The notes: generated by a model from the sequence alone, not told the origin. 64,000 bases of DNA from Ancylobacter sp. SL191 (GCF_026625645.1 NZ_CP113056.1:4590764-4654763), one strand, 5' to 3'; numbered from the stretch's first letter, positions 51,770-60,143 are shown. Numbers and translations are program-made.

Positions 51770-51984
51770 TCAGCTCCGTGATCTCCACCGCCGGAGGGCG
51801 CCCGCATCCTCGGCACGGGCGGCACCTGCCGCCGAGGCCAAGCGTCGATCGAGCCTCGTCTCGCACGCCGGATAGAGGTATAACAATACCAATGATCCGG
51901 CCAAAGCCTGCAGGCTTCAAGCTCAGCTAAGTTAAACGAATTTCAGGGTTTTTGAGCTTCGGCGAGTCACCTGAAGCGGGAAAA
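51770..51984. other. Non-coding spacer between min promoter and attachment site
   Basis: About 215 bases with no supportable gene. It contains one short dyad (GGTAT, AACA, ATACC at 51877-51890). It is the original chromosome downstream of the tRNA-Phe fragment. Confidence 0.5.
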
Positions 51985-52028
51985 TGGTGCCAGGGACGGA
52001 GTCGAACCGCCGACACTGCGATTTTCAG
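51985..52028 (-). other. 3' fragment of tRNA-Phe, left attachment site of the phage-like element
   Basis: Read on the minus strand, this 44-base piece is the last part of tRNA-Phe: the anticodon loop CTGAAAAT, variable loop, T arm with GGTTCGA, acceptor strand and CCA end. The anticodon stem loses pairing just before the loop and no 5' half follows, so it is not a working tRNA. This is what integration into a tRNA 3' end leaves behind; the restored intact tRNA-Phe should lie at the right end of the element, beyond the window. Confidence 0.85.
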
Positions 52029-52160
52029 GCGCCTGCCGTCTGATATTCATCAGATGCTTACGGCGATTCTTGGCGTCAACCTGAAGGGTACTTTTCAAGC
52101 ACTTAGCGACGATTTGTCAAACCATGCTTGCCTCCCCCATGCGGCCAAGGGAGTGCGGCA

Positions 52161-54041
52161 ATGACCGATTTTCCCGACCTGATGGGGGCGGTTGCGGGGC
52201 GGCTTCTCGGGGAACCTAACCGGGGCATGTCGTCGAAGGACGAACTGCGCTTCGGCACCCATGGCAGCCTGTCGGTCAAGGTGGGCGGTCCGCACAAGGG
52301 TACATGGACCGACCATGAGGCCGGAGAAGGCGGCGGCGTGCTCGACCTCATCGCCCGATTGAAGGGCGGCGGGCGCGAGGGCGCGCTGAGTTGGCTGAAG
52401 CAGACCTTCCCCGACTTCGCCGGCCGGCCGGAAGCGCCCTCCTCCGGGCGGCGCATCACATCGACCTATCCCTATGTCGACGAAGCCGGAACGCTGCTTT
52501 TCGAGGTGGTGCGCTATGAGCCCAAAGAGTTCCGCCAGCGCCGGCCGGACGGCGCCGGCGGGTTCGCGTGGAACCTGCAGGGTGTGCGGCCGGTGCCGTA
52601 TCATCTGCCGGAGCTGATCGAGGCCATCGGCTCGGAACGCACCGTCTTCATTGTCGAAGGCGAGAAGGACGTCGACCGGCTACGCCAGCTCAACGTGCCG
52701 GCGACATGCAATGCCGGCGGCGCCGGCAAGTGGAAGCTGGACTTCGTCGAGCACTTCGTGGGCGCGGACGTCGTGATCGTGCCCGACAATGACGATCCCG
52801 GCCGCGAGCACGCCGAGAAGGTGGCGCGGGCACTCCACCCGGTGGCGGCACGGGTACGCGTGTTGACCCTGCCGAACCTCCCTCGCAAGGGGGACGTGTC
52901 GGACTGGCTGCAGGCCGGCGGCACGGTGGACGAATTGCACCGTCTGGTGGAAGCGACGCTCGACTGGCGCCCGGCCGCCACGACCCGGCTGCCTGCCGTG
53001 TGGTGGGGCGACGAGGACAAGCAGCCCCCGCTCTCCTGGCTGGTGAAGGGTCTGCTGATCGAGGGCGGCTTCTCCACCGTCTACGGCCCGCCCGGCACCT
53101 CCAAGAGCTTCCTCGTGCTCGACCTCGCGCTGCACGTCGCCCATGGCCGCGACTGGTTCGGCCGGCGGGTAGCAACGGGCGGGGTGGTCTATGTCTCGGG
53201 CGAAGGCGGCTCGGGCATGCGCATGCGCATGAAGGCGTGGCGACAGGAGAAGGCCGGCGAGGATGGCAAGCCTTTCGTGCTGATCCCCTCTTCCGTAAAC
53301 CTCTATGACGACGAGGAAGGCGTCGAGACGCTGATCGCGGACGTGAAGGACCATCACGCCCGCATGCGCGAGCCGCTGCGCCTCGTCGTGCTCGACACGC
53401 TGTCGCGCATGATCGGCTCGGGCGACGAGGACAAAGCGCGGGACATCAATGTCGTGGTGCAGAAGGCGGAGCGGATCCAGCGCGAGCTGGGCTGCCACGT
53501 CCTGGTCGTGCATCACTCCGGCAAAGACCGCGACCGTGGCGCGCGGGGCTCCAATGCCCTGCTCGGCGCCGTGGACGCGGCAATCGAGATCATCCGTCAC
53601 GACGAGACGGGTGTGTGCGAAGGCAAGATCGCGAAGGTGAAGGACGGCGGCGATATCGCGCCCTTCAAGTACGAGCTGCTGCAATCGGTTCTCGGGACTG
53701 ACGAGGATGGTGATGACATCACCTCCTGCGTCATCGCGCCCACGGATGCGAGCACCGGCGAGGCGAAGGGCACCACGCGGCTGACCGACACGGCGCGCAT
53801 CGCGCTCGATGCACTGACGATGGCCCTGACCGAGGAAGGACAGCCTTCCCCAGGGGGTCAGGTGCCCAACAGCGTGCGCGTCGTCGCCATCGATAGGTGG
53901 CGCGAATACGCCTACCGGCGCGGCGTGAGCCCGTCAGAGGAGCCGGACGCCAAGCGGCAGGCGTTCCACCGTGCGCGTCAGAAGCTGCAGACCAGCCGGC
54001 TGATCGGCATCTGGGGAGACTGGGTATGGATGATCCAGTGA
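52161..54041 (+). CDS. Phage TOPRIM primase / RepA-like helicase ATPase
   Basis: A 626-residue replication protein. Residues about 155-250 hold a TOPRIM domain (FIVEGEKDVDRL with E166, VIVPDNDDPGREHA with D209/D211). Residues about 300-520 hold a RecA/RepA-type ATPase (Walker A YGPPGTSKS at 308-316; Walker B LRLVVLDTLSR; VLVVHHSGKD). Such two-domain proteins prime and unwind DNA at phage or integrated-element origins. No zinc-finger primase domain is seen at the N-terminus. ATG 52161 follows AAGGGAG; a GTG 33 bases earlier is less likely. An iteron-like cluster follows its stop. Confidence 0.9.
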   Translation: MTDFPDLMGAVAGRLLGEPNRGMSSKDELRFGTHGSLSVKVGGPHKGTWTDHEAGEGGGVLDLIARLKGGGREGALSWLKQTFPDFAGRPEAPSSGRRITSTYPYVDEAGTLLFEVVRYEPKEFRQRRPDGAGGFAWNLQGVRPVPYHLPELIEAIGSERTVFIVEGEKDVDRLRQLNVPATCNAGGAGKWKLDFVEHFVGADVVIVPDNDDPGREHAEKVARALHPVAARVRVLTLPNLPRKGDVSDWLQAGGTVDELHRLVEATLDWRPAATTRLPAVWWGDEDKQPPLSWLVKGLLIEGGFSTVYGPPGTSKSFLVLDLALHVAHGRDWFGRRVATGGVVYVSGEGGSGMRMRMKAWRQEKAGEDGKPFVLIPSSVNLYDDEEGVETLIADVKDHHARMREPLRLVVLDTLSRMIGSGDEDKARDINVVVQKAERIQRELGCHVLVVHHSGKDRDRGARGSNALLGAVDAAIEIIRHDETGVCEGKIAKVKDGGDIAPFKYELLQSVLGTDEDGDDITSCVIAPTDASTGEAKGTTRLTDTARIALDALTMALTEEGQPSPGGQVPNSVRVVAIDRWREYAYRRGVSPSEEPDAKRQAFHRARQKLQTSRLIGIWGDWVWMIQ

Positions 54042-54388
54042 GCGTGACAGGCGTGACAAGGCGTGACCGTCACGGGTTGTCACAGCCGGAGCGTGACACC
54101 GTGACATCCCCCTTTAGGGGGTGTCACGGTGTCACGAACCCAGGGGCTGCCGGTCACGCCGACACGGCCGGCCAGACGCTGGTCGAACTGGCCGACCGGG
54201 TGCGGCGTCTGGTGCCCAGCCACCGAGACCCCGAGGCGTTCCACGAGGCCAAGTCCGAGATCGAGGCGGAGCTGCGGCGGCTGTCACGGGTCCTCCCGGC
54301 AGACTTGGTATGCGGGAGGCGACAGCGCTTGAGTTCGCTAGACGGGGCGGGTTTGAGCCCTAAAGTCTCCGGCTTGAGAAAGGGTTGA
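54026..54388 (+). CDS. Small phage protein of unknown function spanning a dyad cluster
   Basis: A 120-residue frame overlapping the primase end by 16 bases. Its first half is encoded across the direct and inverted GTGAC repeats and has unusual composition; its second half (LVELADRVRRLVPSHRDPEAFHEAKSEIEAELRRLSRVL) is a helical segment that recurs in small proteins of rhizobial prophages, so at least that part looks coding. A later start inside the frame is possible. No function known. Confidence 0.55.
   Translation: MDDPVSVTGVTRRDRHGLSQPERDTVTSPFRGCHGVTNPGAAGHADTAGQTLVELADRVRRLVPSHRDPEAFHEAKSEIEAELRRLSRVLPADLVCGRRQRLSSLDGAGLSPKVSGLRKG
54042..54136. repeat. Iteron-like GCGTGACA repeats with a 20-bp dyad
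   Basis: GCGTGACA occurs at 54042, 54051 and 54091, with near copies at 54061 and 54099; inverted copies (TGTCACGG, TGTCACGA) follow. The right part forms a near-perfect stem: 54092-54106 pairs with 54122-54136 (15 of 15), and CCCCC with GGGGG inside, with one bulged T and a TTTA loop. Placed directly after the replication gene, it resembles a phage origin or operator cluster. Confidence 0.7.
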
Positions 54389-54390
54389 GG

Positions 54391-54930
54391 ATGCAGGATT
54401 TGCATAGCTCTCCCCTGTTCGGTGACGTGACCGGCAAGCCGGCGGAAACGCTCTCCAAGAAGGGCTTTGCCGAGGCGATCGGCGTCTCGGCAGGCCGCGT
54501 CTCGCAGCTCATCGCCAGCGGGCTTCCCGTCGAGCCGAACGGACGCATCCACGTGGCGCGTGGCAAGGCGTGGGTGGCCGAGAACGTCGACCCGAACCGG
54601 CGGCGCGCCTCGCTCGAAATGCCCTCCGCCCCGTCCGCGCTTGTCTCGCATCGTGCGGTACGCGACGCGGCGGAGGCGCAGATCGCCCGGCTGAAGGCGG
54701 AGCGCATGGGGCGGGCGCTGATCGACCGAGCGGCGACGCTGCGCACCATCGAGAGCCGCGCCCGCCTCGAGCGAGACGCCTGGCTCGGCTGGGTAAACCG
54801 GGCGGCGCCGGAGATCGCTTCCACGACCGGCGCCGACCTCGCCGCTACCGTCGCCGTGCTCGACCGGCTGGTGCGCGCCCAGCTCGTCACCCTGGCTGAT
54901 CTGCCGCTGGAGAACCTCCCCGATGACTGA
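54391..54930 (+). CDS. Phage terminase small subunit (Nu1-like)
   Basis: A 179-residue protein with an N-terminal helix-turn-helix (SKKGFAEAIGVSAGRVSQLI, then GLPVEPNGRIHVARGKAWV), as in Nu1/terminase small subunits that recognise the packaging site. The C-terminal half is helical (DAAEAQIARLKAERMGRAL). It overlaps the large subunit gene by eight bases. ATG 54391 follows AAAGGG. Confidence 0.85.
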   Translation: MQDLHSSPLFGDVTGKPAETLSKKGFAEAIGVSAGRVSQLIASGLPVEPNGRIHVARGKAWVAENVDPNRRRASLEMPSAPSALVSHRAVRDAAEAQIARLKAERMGRALIDRAATLRTIESRARLERDAWLGWVNRAAPEIASTTGADLAATVAVLDRLVRAQLVTLADLPLENLPDD

Positions 54931-56818
54931 CCCGGCGCATGGCGACCTCGCAGACTTGACCGCCGAGCTGGTCGATGCCGCCTGGCGTCGCGGCCTGCGG
55001 CCGGAGCTGCAGATGACGGTGACGGAGTGGGCGGACGCCAACCGCACCCTGCCGGGCACCAATGCCGAGCCGGGGCCGTGGCGCACGTCGCGCGTGCCCT
55101 ATCTCGCCGAGATCATGGATTGCCTTTCCACGGCCTCCCCCGTCGAGCGGGTGGTGCTGATGAAGGGGGCACAGACCGGCGGCACCGAGGCGGGTCTCAA
55201 CGCCATCGGCTATTGGGTGGCGCATGCGCCGGGGCTGATCCTCGCCGTGTGGCCGTCGATCGACATGGTGCGCCGTAACTCGCGCACCCGCATCGAGCCG
55301 CTGATCGAGGGCACGCCCGCTCTCAGAAGCCGCATCGCTCCCGCTCGATCGAAAGACCCCGGCAACACGGTTGGCCTGAAGGAATTTCCCGGCGGCGCCC
55401 TCATCATGACCGGCGCCAACTCCGCCACCGGCCTGCGCTCCACCCCGGCACGCTATCTCGTGCTCGACGAAGTGGACGCCTTCCCCGCCGATGCCGATGG
55501 CGAAGGCGACCCGGTGGCTCTGGCTGTCCAGCGCACCGTGACCTTCCGAGGCCGGCGCAAGATCTTCCTTATCTCCACCCCGACCGAGGCCGGGGTGTCG
55601 CGTATCGAGAAGGCGTATGCCGAGAGCGATCAACGCCGCTTCTTCGTGCCGTGCCCGCATTGCGGCACGTATCAGGCGCTGAACTGGCGTGGCGTGACCT
55701 GGCCGGAGGGCGAGCCGCGCAAGGCGTTCTATACCTGCGAGGCCTGCGGCGGCGTGATCGAGGAGGCCGACAAGCCGGCGATGTTGGCCAAGGGCGAATG
55801 GCGCGCCACGGCCGAGGGAGACGGGCTCACCGCCGGCTTCCACCTCTCCGCGCTGTACTCGCCCTTTGAAAGTTGGGGCGAGATCGCCGCCGACTTCCTC
55901 ACTTCCAAGCGCGACCCGGCTCGAATGAAGACATGGACCAATCTCAAGCTCGGCGAGGCCTATGAAGACCGGGACATGGCGCCGCTGGCGCCGGACAGCC
56001 TTGCCGCCCGTGGCCTTCCCTGCGACCCGCCGTGGACAGAGCTTCTGCCGGAAGGCGTCGCTGTCATCACTGCCGGCGTCGACACCCAGGACGACCGCAT
56101 TGAAGTGGAGCTTGTCGGTTGGGGACGGGGCGAGGCCAGTTGGTCGCTCGACTATGACATCATCCATGGCGACACCTCGCGCCTGGAAGTGTGGGCGGCA
56201 CTCGATCGCCTGCTCTCCCGCCGCTTCCGCCACCCGAAGGCCATCCCCGACCTTCCCGTGCTCGCCGTTGCCATCGATTCCGGCGGGCACCGCACCGACC
56301 AGGTGATGCGGTTCTCGGCCGAGCGGCTGAACCGCCGCATATGGGCAATCAAGGGCCGAGGCGGGCCGGGCGTGCCGCCCTGGCCGAAGCGCCCGCCCAA
56401 GCTGCGCAGCGCCAGTCTCGCTCCGGTTCACATTGTCGGCGTCGATACGCTCAAGCACGGGCTGCTCTCGCGCCTGCGCATCGACGATGGCGGCCCCGGC
56501 GCCTGCCACTGGCCGGCCGAGCGCGACTATCTCTGGTTCACCGGCCTCGTCGCCGAGCGCCCCGTGCGCCGCTACACGCGCGGCGTCGCCCGCATCGAGT
56601 GGGTTCCCGACCCAGGCGTGCGCAACGAGCCCCTCGACTGCCGCGTCTACGCCACGGCCGCCCTGCACGGGCTCTACGCCGCCGGCATGAGCCTGGCGGA
56701 GATGGTGGGCAAGGTGGAGGTGGCGGAGGTGCGGGCTGGGGCTATGGGGGCGGAGGATCGTGGCAAGGTGGCGCCGCGCCGGGCGCCGACCGTGGTGCGG
56801 TCAAGCTGGGTGGGGTGA
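54923..56818 (+). CDS. Phage terminase large subunit, lambda GpA family
   Basis: A 631-residue packaging motor and nuclease. Walker A-like KGAQTGGTE (81-89), Walker B YLVLDEVDAFP (178-188), a zinc-binding pair (CPHCGTYQALNW and YTCEACGG) and the nuclease region with VITAGVDTQDDRIEVELVGW. It cuts concatemeric phage DNA and drives it into the head. Normally the head-joining and portal genes follow directly; here about 7 kb of cargo intervenes. The 205 bases after its stop hold nothing evident. Confidence 0.95.
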   Translation: MTDPAHGDLADLTAELVDAAWRRGLRPELQMTVTEWADANRTLPGTNAEPGPWRTSRVPYLAEIMDCLSTASPVERVVLMKGAQTGGTEAGLNAIGYWVAHAPGLILAVWPSIDMVRRNSRTRIEPLIEGTPALRSRIAPARSKDPGNTVGLKEFPGGALIMTGANSATGLRSTPARYLVLDEVDAFPADADGEGDPVALAVQRTVTFRGRRKIFLISTPTEAGVSRIEKAYAESDQRRFFVPCPHCGTYQALNWRGVTWPEGEPRKAFYTCEACGGVIEEADKPAMLAKGEWRATAEGDGLTAGFHLSALYSPFESWGEIAADFLTSKRDPARMKTWTNLKLGEAYEDRDMAPLAPDSLAARGLPCDPPWTELLPEGVAVITAGVDTQDDRIEVELVGWGRGEASWSLDYDIIHGDTSRLEVWAALDRLLSRRFRHPKAIPDLPVLAVAIDSGGHRTDQVMRFSAERLNRRIWAIKGRGGPGVPPWPKRPPKLRSASLAPVHIVGVDTLKHGLLSRLRIDDGGPGACHWPAERDYLWFTGLVAERPVRRYTRGVARIEWVPDPGVRNEPLDCRVYATAALHGLYAAGMSLAEMVGKVEVAEVRAGAMGAEDRGKVAPRRAPTVVRSSWVG

Positions 56819-57023
56819 GGGAGTGAGCATGGCCCCTAAGAAGCCTTCATAGCAGTGGTCATAGGTGAACTGCAGGGATGACCTGCTGAGCTGCTGCACG
56901 CATTGCGGGCCCCTTTTCGCCGGCGGACCATTGCCGACTTTGCCCGAATGCGTGCTTGAGCAGAGCTATGGCTCCTAGAACGATGAATCCCAAGGCTGAT
57001 TGCGGGCTTGTGCTTGCGACATT

Positions 57024-57779
57024 TCACCGTCGGTCGAAATCCTGCCCGACCGCAGATCGCAATAATTCGACGAGTTCGACGCGGTTCGAGGATGCGGATG
57101 CCGACCGGAGCAGATAGTCGTAATTCACTAGAAGGGCTGCGTTGCGGCGGGGGTTCAGCAGGAGCACGTTCGACCAAACCTGACCGTTGTTCTCAACAGT
57201 TCGGGCATATTGAAGGAGCCAGTACATAAGCACCTGCCGGAAATCGCTCGCTCCAAAATTTCGTCCGATATGCTTGACCTCGATGAGTGTCGTGCCGAGA
57301 GCGAAGTCTCCGTTGCCGGACGCCACCCAGCCGAGGCCGGGAATAAGGGGCGCTTGCTCAAGACTGTCCGAAGGCTGTTGAGTTCGGATGCTGTCCAGCA
57401 TAGCTACTAGATTGCGGGCTGCGTGATCAGCGACCAAGATATCGCTCGGCTCAAGTTTCTCGGGAATGCGCGCGTCGAAATGGCGAAGCTGTCGTGATGA
57501 TGCGACATTGAGGCACTCCTCCCACGACGCGGTAACTCCGCTGCCGCGAAGTTCGCTTTCGGCTCTGACCATTGCGATTTCGAAGAGCATCGCATTCTGA
57601 AGGCTGCTGGCTTCAATTGCTGCTGCCGGGATGGGTTCGATGCCGCCGAAGGTGAACATTTCGGCATTTAGTGCATTAACGAGCCCAGCGGTCAGGCGGG
57701 GAAAGAGGATGTCGAGAACGCCTGGAATATCTCGCGCAACCGTCCGTGGGTCGCGTGCAGGGAGGCGTCTAACTGGCAT
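57024..57779 (-). CDS. PD-(D/E)XK-like nuclease partner of the reverse transcriptase
   Basis: A 251-residue protein read after the reverse transcriptase gene with an 11-base overlap, so the two are translationally coupled. Residues about 155-190 match the PD-(D/E)XK nuclease core: GNGDFA (D158), TTLIEVKHIG (E167, K169), then DFRQVLMYW (D179, Q182). The N-terminal two thirds are helical and not recognisable. The nuclease call rests on this motif pattern alone. The pairing suggests an effector that acts on nucleic acid when the reverse transcriptase is triggered; that is inference. Confidence 0.7.
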   Translation of the reverse strand: MPVRRLPARDPRTVARDIPGVLDILFPRLTAGLVNALNAEMFTFGGIEPIPAAAIEASSLQNAMLFEIAMVRAESELRGSGVTASWEECLNVASSRQLRHFDARIPEKLEPSDILVADHAARNLVAMLDSIRTQQPSDSLEQAPLIPGLGWVASGNGDFALGTTLIEVKHIGRNFGASDFRQVLMYWLLQYARTVENNGQVWSNVLLLNPRRNAALLVNYDYLLRSASASSNRVELVELLRSAVGQDFDRR

Positions 57780-59517
57780 GCGCCACCCAATCCTGGAACA
57801 GGGCTCCGAAGTCGCCCTGGGTGTGCTTCTCTATTCCAAGCCGCCAAGCCACTGATAGCGCGCCGCGCAACTGATTTCGTGAGTGCTCGCCCTCATCTCC
57901 GAATGCACCTGCCGCCAGCCAGAGCATCCGTTGTTCGTCAGCCCCCATGGTCTGCCACTGGTTGCGAAGACGGGTGAAGCTCGCTCGGTCGCGCCAGTGG
58001 CGCCAACAGTCGATGCAGGCACGACGAACCGATGCAGACTGTGTGTGGTCGTAGGTCCTGCGCACGAAGACGCCGCGGATGTCGGTCCTGACGAACCGGA
58101 TCGCCCGTAGGTAATGAAGCATGTTGGCTTCTGGAACGAGAAGATGGGCAGCGGCGCCCGGGATGCGGTCGAGCAGTTGGTCGATGACATCGAAGATCGA
58201 AGCAAACTCGTCATTTGCCCGAACAGCATAGACGCCACGCATGATCTTCGACCAAGAGGCGCGGAAAGAATCGAGATTGTTGGTATCGAGAAGAGTAGCG
58301 CAAAGCTGAACTGCGATGCTCGGCTCCTGAAACTTGAGCGCGCGTCCGATCTGGGCGAGCACGAACGCGTCTGGCTGTGACTTCTCCCGTTCGAGGTCGA
58401 GCAGAAAAGATATGTCTATCTTCTCGAACGATTGCTTGAGTTTCTCGTACTCGGCTGTGGCGCTATCAGAATAAGGGTCGAAATGGAGATCCAACTCCCT
58501 CAGCGCGAGACTCGCATCCTCGCCATCACCCAACTGGGCCGCGACGAAGTCGCGATAGTGTTTCGCACTAAGGATCGTCGTTTTACTACGGTTGAGAGAA
58601 AGTCCATAATCTGCGAGCGCGTGTGATAGATTCGACAGCGCTTTATAGGCGTCCTGCCGGGAACGACAGATCAATGTATAGTCGTCGACATAACGATGCC
58701 AGGCGAGTCCGCCATCAGTGAGAGAGCGATCGATCGGCGTCATCATCACTTCGGCCAGTATCCGCGAGCACTGACCACCGACCGGCAGACCAAACGAACG
58801 ACCGGCCGCCAGTTGGCTCAGTATACGATCAATTTGAACTGCTACGGTCGAGGCAGGCGCCAGATCCTTGACGATGTTCTCCAATCGATGATGATAAATA
58901 TGCTCATAGAAGCTCGAGATATCGGTCTGAATGACGACGGATCCCTCCTCATTCAGGTCGAGTTCGTCTAGGGTTGCGAGCTTATAGCTGCGCCATGACC
59001 TGCTACGATCGAAAAATCCCGGACCTTGGGACGCAAGCCGATAGGAGTGCGCCCGATCGCTCCTCTGGCTTTCATTCGCTTCCGCAATCGCCAGGCCAAG
59101 GCCGTTGAGATAGAGGTTCCAGAACGGATGGATTTTCGTCGTGATGCGGAAACCGTGCGGCCCTGACGGAACTAGCAGTCGTTCTGCCGCGATTGCCAGC
59201 CCATTCATGAAACTGGCGACCTTCCCGACTTTGCCTTTTTCGATGTTCTGAAAAAGATCGTGGCAGAGCGCTGCTAGATCGTCGGCCCTCTCCTTCACGA
59301 AACCGGCATCTAAATCATAGGGTAGCGTGTCGTTGTCACCGCTGTGCCCAATCTCAAGCGCCGCCCGCAAGAAACAACTTGTGTCGACTTTGATCATATC
59401 GAAATTACCTCTCGCATGGCATATCGAGAGGACGGCCACCCCGATGCCACTATCTTGCAGAGGGACGAATCTCGTGTCCAGCATCGGGCGGTTAGAAGCT
59501 AGACACTTGAGACACAT
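57769..59517 (-). CDS. Reverse transcriptase of the Abi/UG (defence) type with C-terminal helical domain
   Basis: A 582-residue RT (542 if started at ATG 59397). Catalytic motifs are intact: motif A VIQTDISSFYEHIYHHRLE (D199), the motif B region GLPVGGQCSRILAEV, motif C HRYVDDYTLI (YVDD 276-279) and motif D YGLSLNRSKTTILS. The PVG..SRILAE form is that of Abi/UG reverse transcriptases of phage defence, not retrons, group II introns or DGRs. The remaining 240 residues are helical, like the alpha-repeat domain of that class. ATG 59517 has AGGAG at five bases; ATG 59397 has GAGAGG at ten bases and leaves a more normal 149-bp divergent promoter. Two-gene unit with the nuclease-like gene. Confidence 0.9.
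   Translation of the reverse strand: MCLKCLASNRPMLDTRFVPLQDSGIGVAVLSICHARGNFDMIKVDTSCFLRAALEIGHSGDNDTLPYDLDAGFVKERADDLAALCHDLFQNIEKGKVGKVASFMNGLAIAAERLLVPSGPHGFRITTKIHPFWNLYLNGLGLAIAEANESQRSDRAHSYRLASQGPGFFDRSRSWRSYKLATLDELDLNEEGSVVIQTDISSFYEHIYHHRLENIVKDLAPASTVAVQIDRILSQLAAGRSFGLPVGGQCSRILAEVMMTPIDRSLTDGGLAWHRYVDDYTLICRSRQDAYKALSNLSHALADYGLSLNRSKTTILSAKHYRDFVAAQLGDGEDASLALRELDLHFDPYSDSATAEYEKLKQSFEKIDISFLLDLEREKSQPDAFVLAQIGRALKFQEPSIAVQLCATLLDTNNLDSFRASWSKIMRGVYAVRANDEFASIFDVIDQLLDRIPGAAAHLLVPEANMLHYLRAIRFVRTDIRGVFVRRTYDHTQSASVRRACIDCWRHWRDRASFTRLRNQWQTMGADEQRMLWLAAGAFGDEGEHSRNQLRGALSVAWRLGIEKHTQGDFGALFQDWVAHAS
59408..59431 (-). promoter_or_regulatory. Hairpin covering an internal ribosome-binding site of the reverse transcriptase gene
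   Basis: CCTCTCG and CGAGAGG form a perfect 7-bp stem with a 10-base loop. In the minus-strand transcript the GAGAGG arm is the ribosome-binding site for ATG 59397, so the stem would hide it. Meaningful only if that start is used. Confidence 0.5.
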
Positions 59518-59546
59518 GGTGACTCCTGAGACACGGATGCGAGGAC

Positions 59547-60143
59547 ATGCACGGGTGCCCGCCTGGGTCGATCTGGCCTGCCGATAACGAGGACGATGCC
59601 CAGATACGTGAAGTCTACTCGCGTTATGGCCTTGCCATGTATCAGGCGCAGGTGCTCGAACACGGGATGGTCAACGCGGTCATCATCGCCCGCATGATGC
59701 CAACGTTGCACGGGCATCCGAACCGCTCGGCGTGGGAGGACGCATTCGACCGCGCCTACGATGTCGAACTGGCCAAGACGTTCGGCAACATGCTCCGCGC
59801 ACTCGCGTCGCTCAACCCGCCGGAGGAACTGCTGGCGCGATTGCGCAGCGCGAAGTCCGCGCGCGACCGGCTCGCGCATAGTTTCTTCCGCGAGCACGCC
59901 GAGGACTTCCTCAGTCGGAGCGGTCGGACCAAGATGATCGCCGAGTGCGAAGACGCGATCAAGATGTTCTCCGCGATAGATGCCAATTTGGAGGAGCACA
60001 TACGGCCGCAGCGCGAACGGCATGGCATCACCAATGAATGGATCGAAAGGCACCTCGCAGCAGCGATGGCGAGCGCGCGCGAAGCCGCATGCTCCGCCCC
60101 TGATTTCTCAACGACTAGTGGCCACTATCGGTCAGAAGAATGA
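59547..60143 (+). CDS. HEPN-like protein divergent from the reverse transcriptase
   Basis: A 198-residue, mostly helical protein. Residues about 100-116 contain SARDRLAHSFFREH, an R-x4-H pattern (R106, H111) in a helix as in HEPN ribonucleases and their non-catalytic relatives; the RxxLAHSFF form is seen in several HEPN-like families. ATG 59547 is the first possible start after an in-frame stop. It lies 29 bases from the longer start of the reverse transcriptase and is read the other way. Assignment to HEPN is motif-based and moderate. Confidence 0.6.
   Translation: MHGCPPGSIWPADNEDDAQIREVYSRYGLAMYQAQVLEHGMVNAVIIARMMPTLHGHPNRSAWEDAFDRAYDVELAKTFGNMLRALASLNPPEELLARLRSAKSARDRLAHSFFREHAEDFLSRSGRTKMIAECEDAIKMFSAIDANLEEHIRPQRERHGITNEWIERHLAAAMASAREAACSAPDFSTTSGHYRSEE

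Noticed and set aside
51985..52080. Complete tRNA-Phe gene, or one split by an intron
   Set aside because: No 5' half or D arm is found in the adjacent sequence, and the anticodon stem is broken at the junction; an attachment-site remnant explains it better.
54042..54136. CRISPR array
   Set aside because: Repeats are 8 bases with almost no spacers and occur in both orientations; no cas genes are present. No CRISPR array was seen anywhere in the window.
56836..57177. 113-residue leftward frame after the terminase gene
   Set aside because: It overlaps the end of the nuclease-like gene in another frame and has arginine/serine-rich, non-conserved composition.
57769..59517. Reverse transcriptase as part of a diversity-generating retroelement
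   Set aside because: The motif B region reads GGQCSR rather than the DGR form ending SQ, and no template/variable repeat pair or accessory protein is visible nearby.
57769..59517. Retron or group II intron reverse transcriptase
   Set aside because: No msr-msd-like inverted repeats next to the gene, YVDD rather than the usual retron YADD, and no maturase or HNH domain; the PVG..SRILAE motif points to Abi/UG types.
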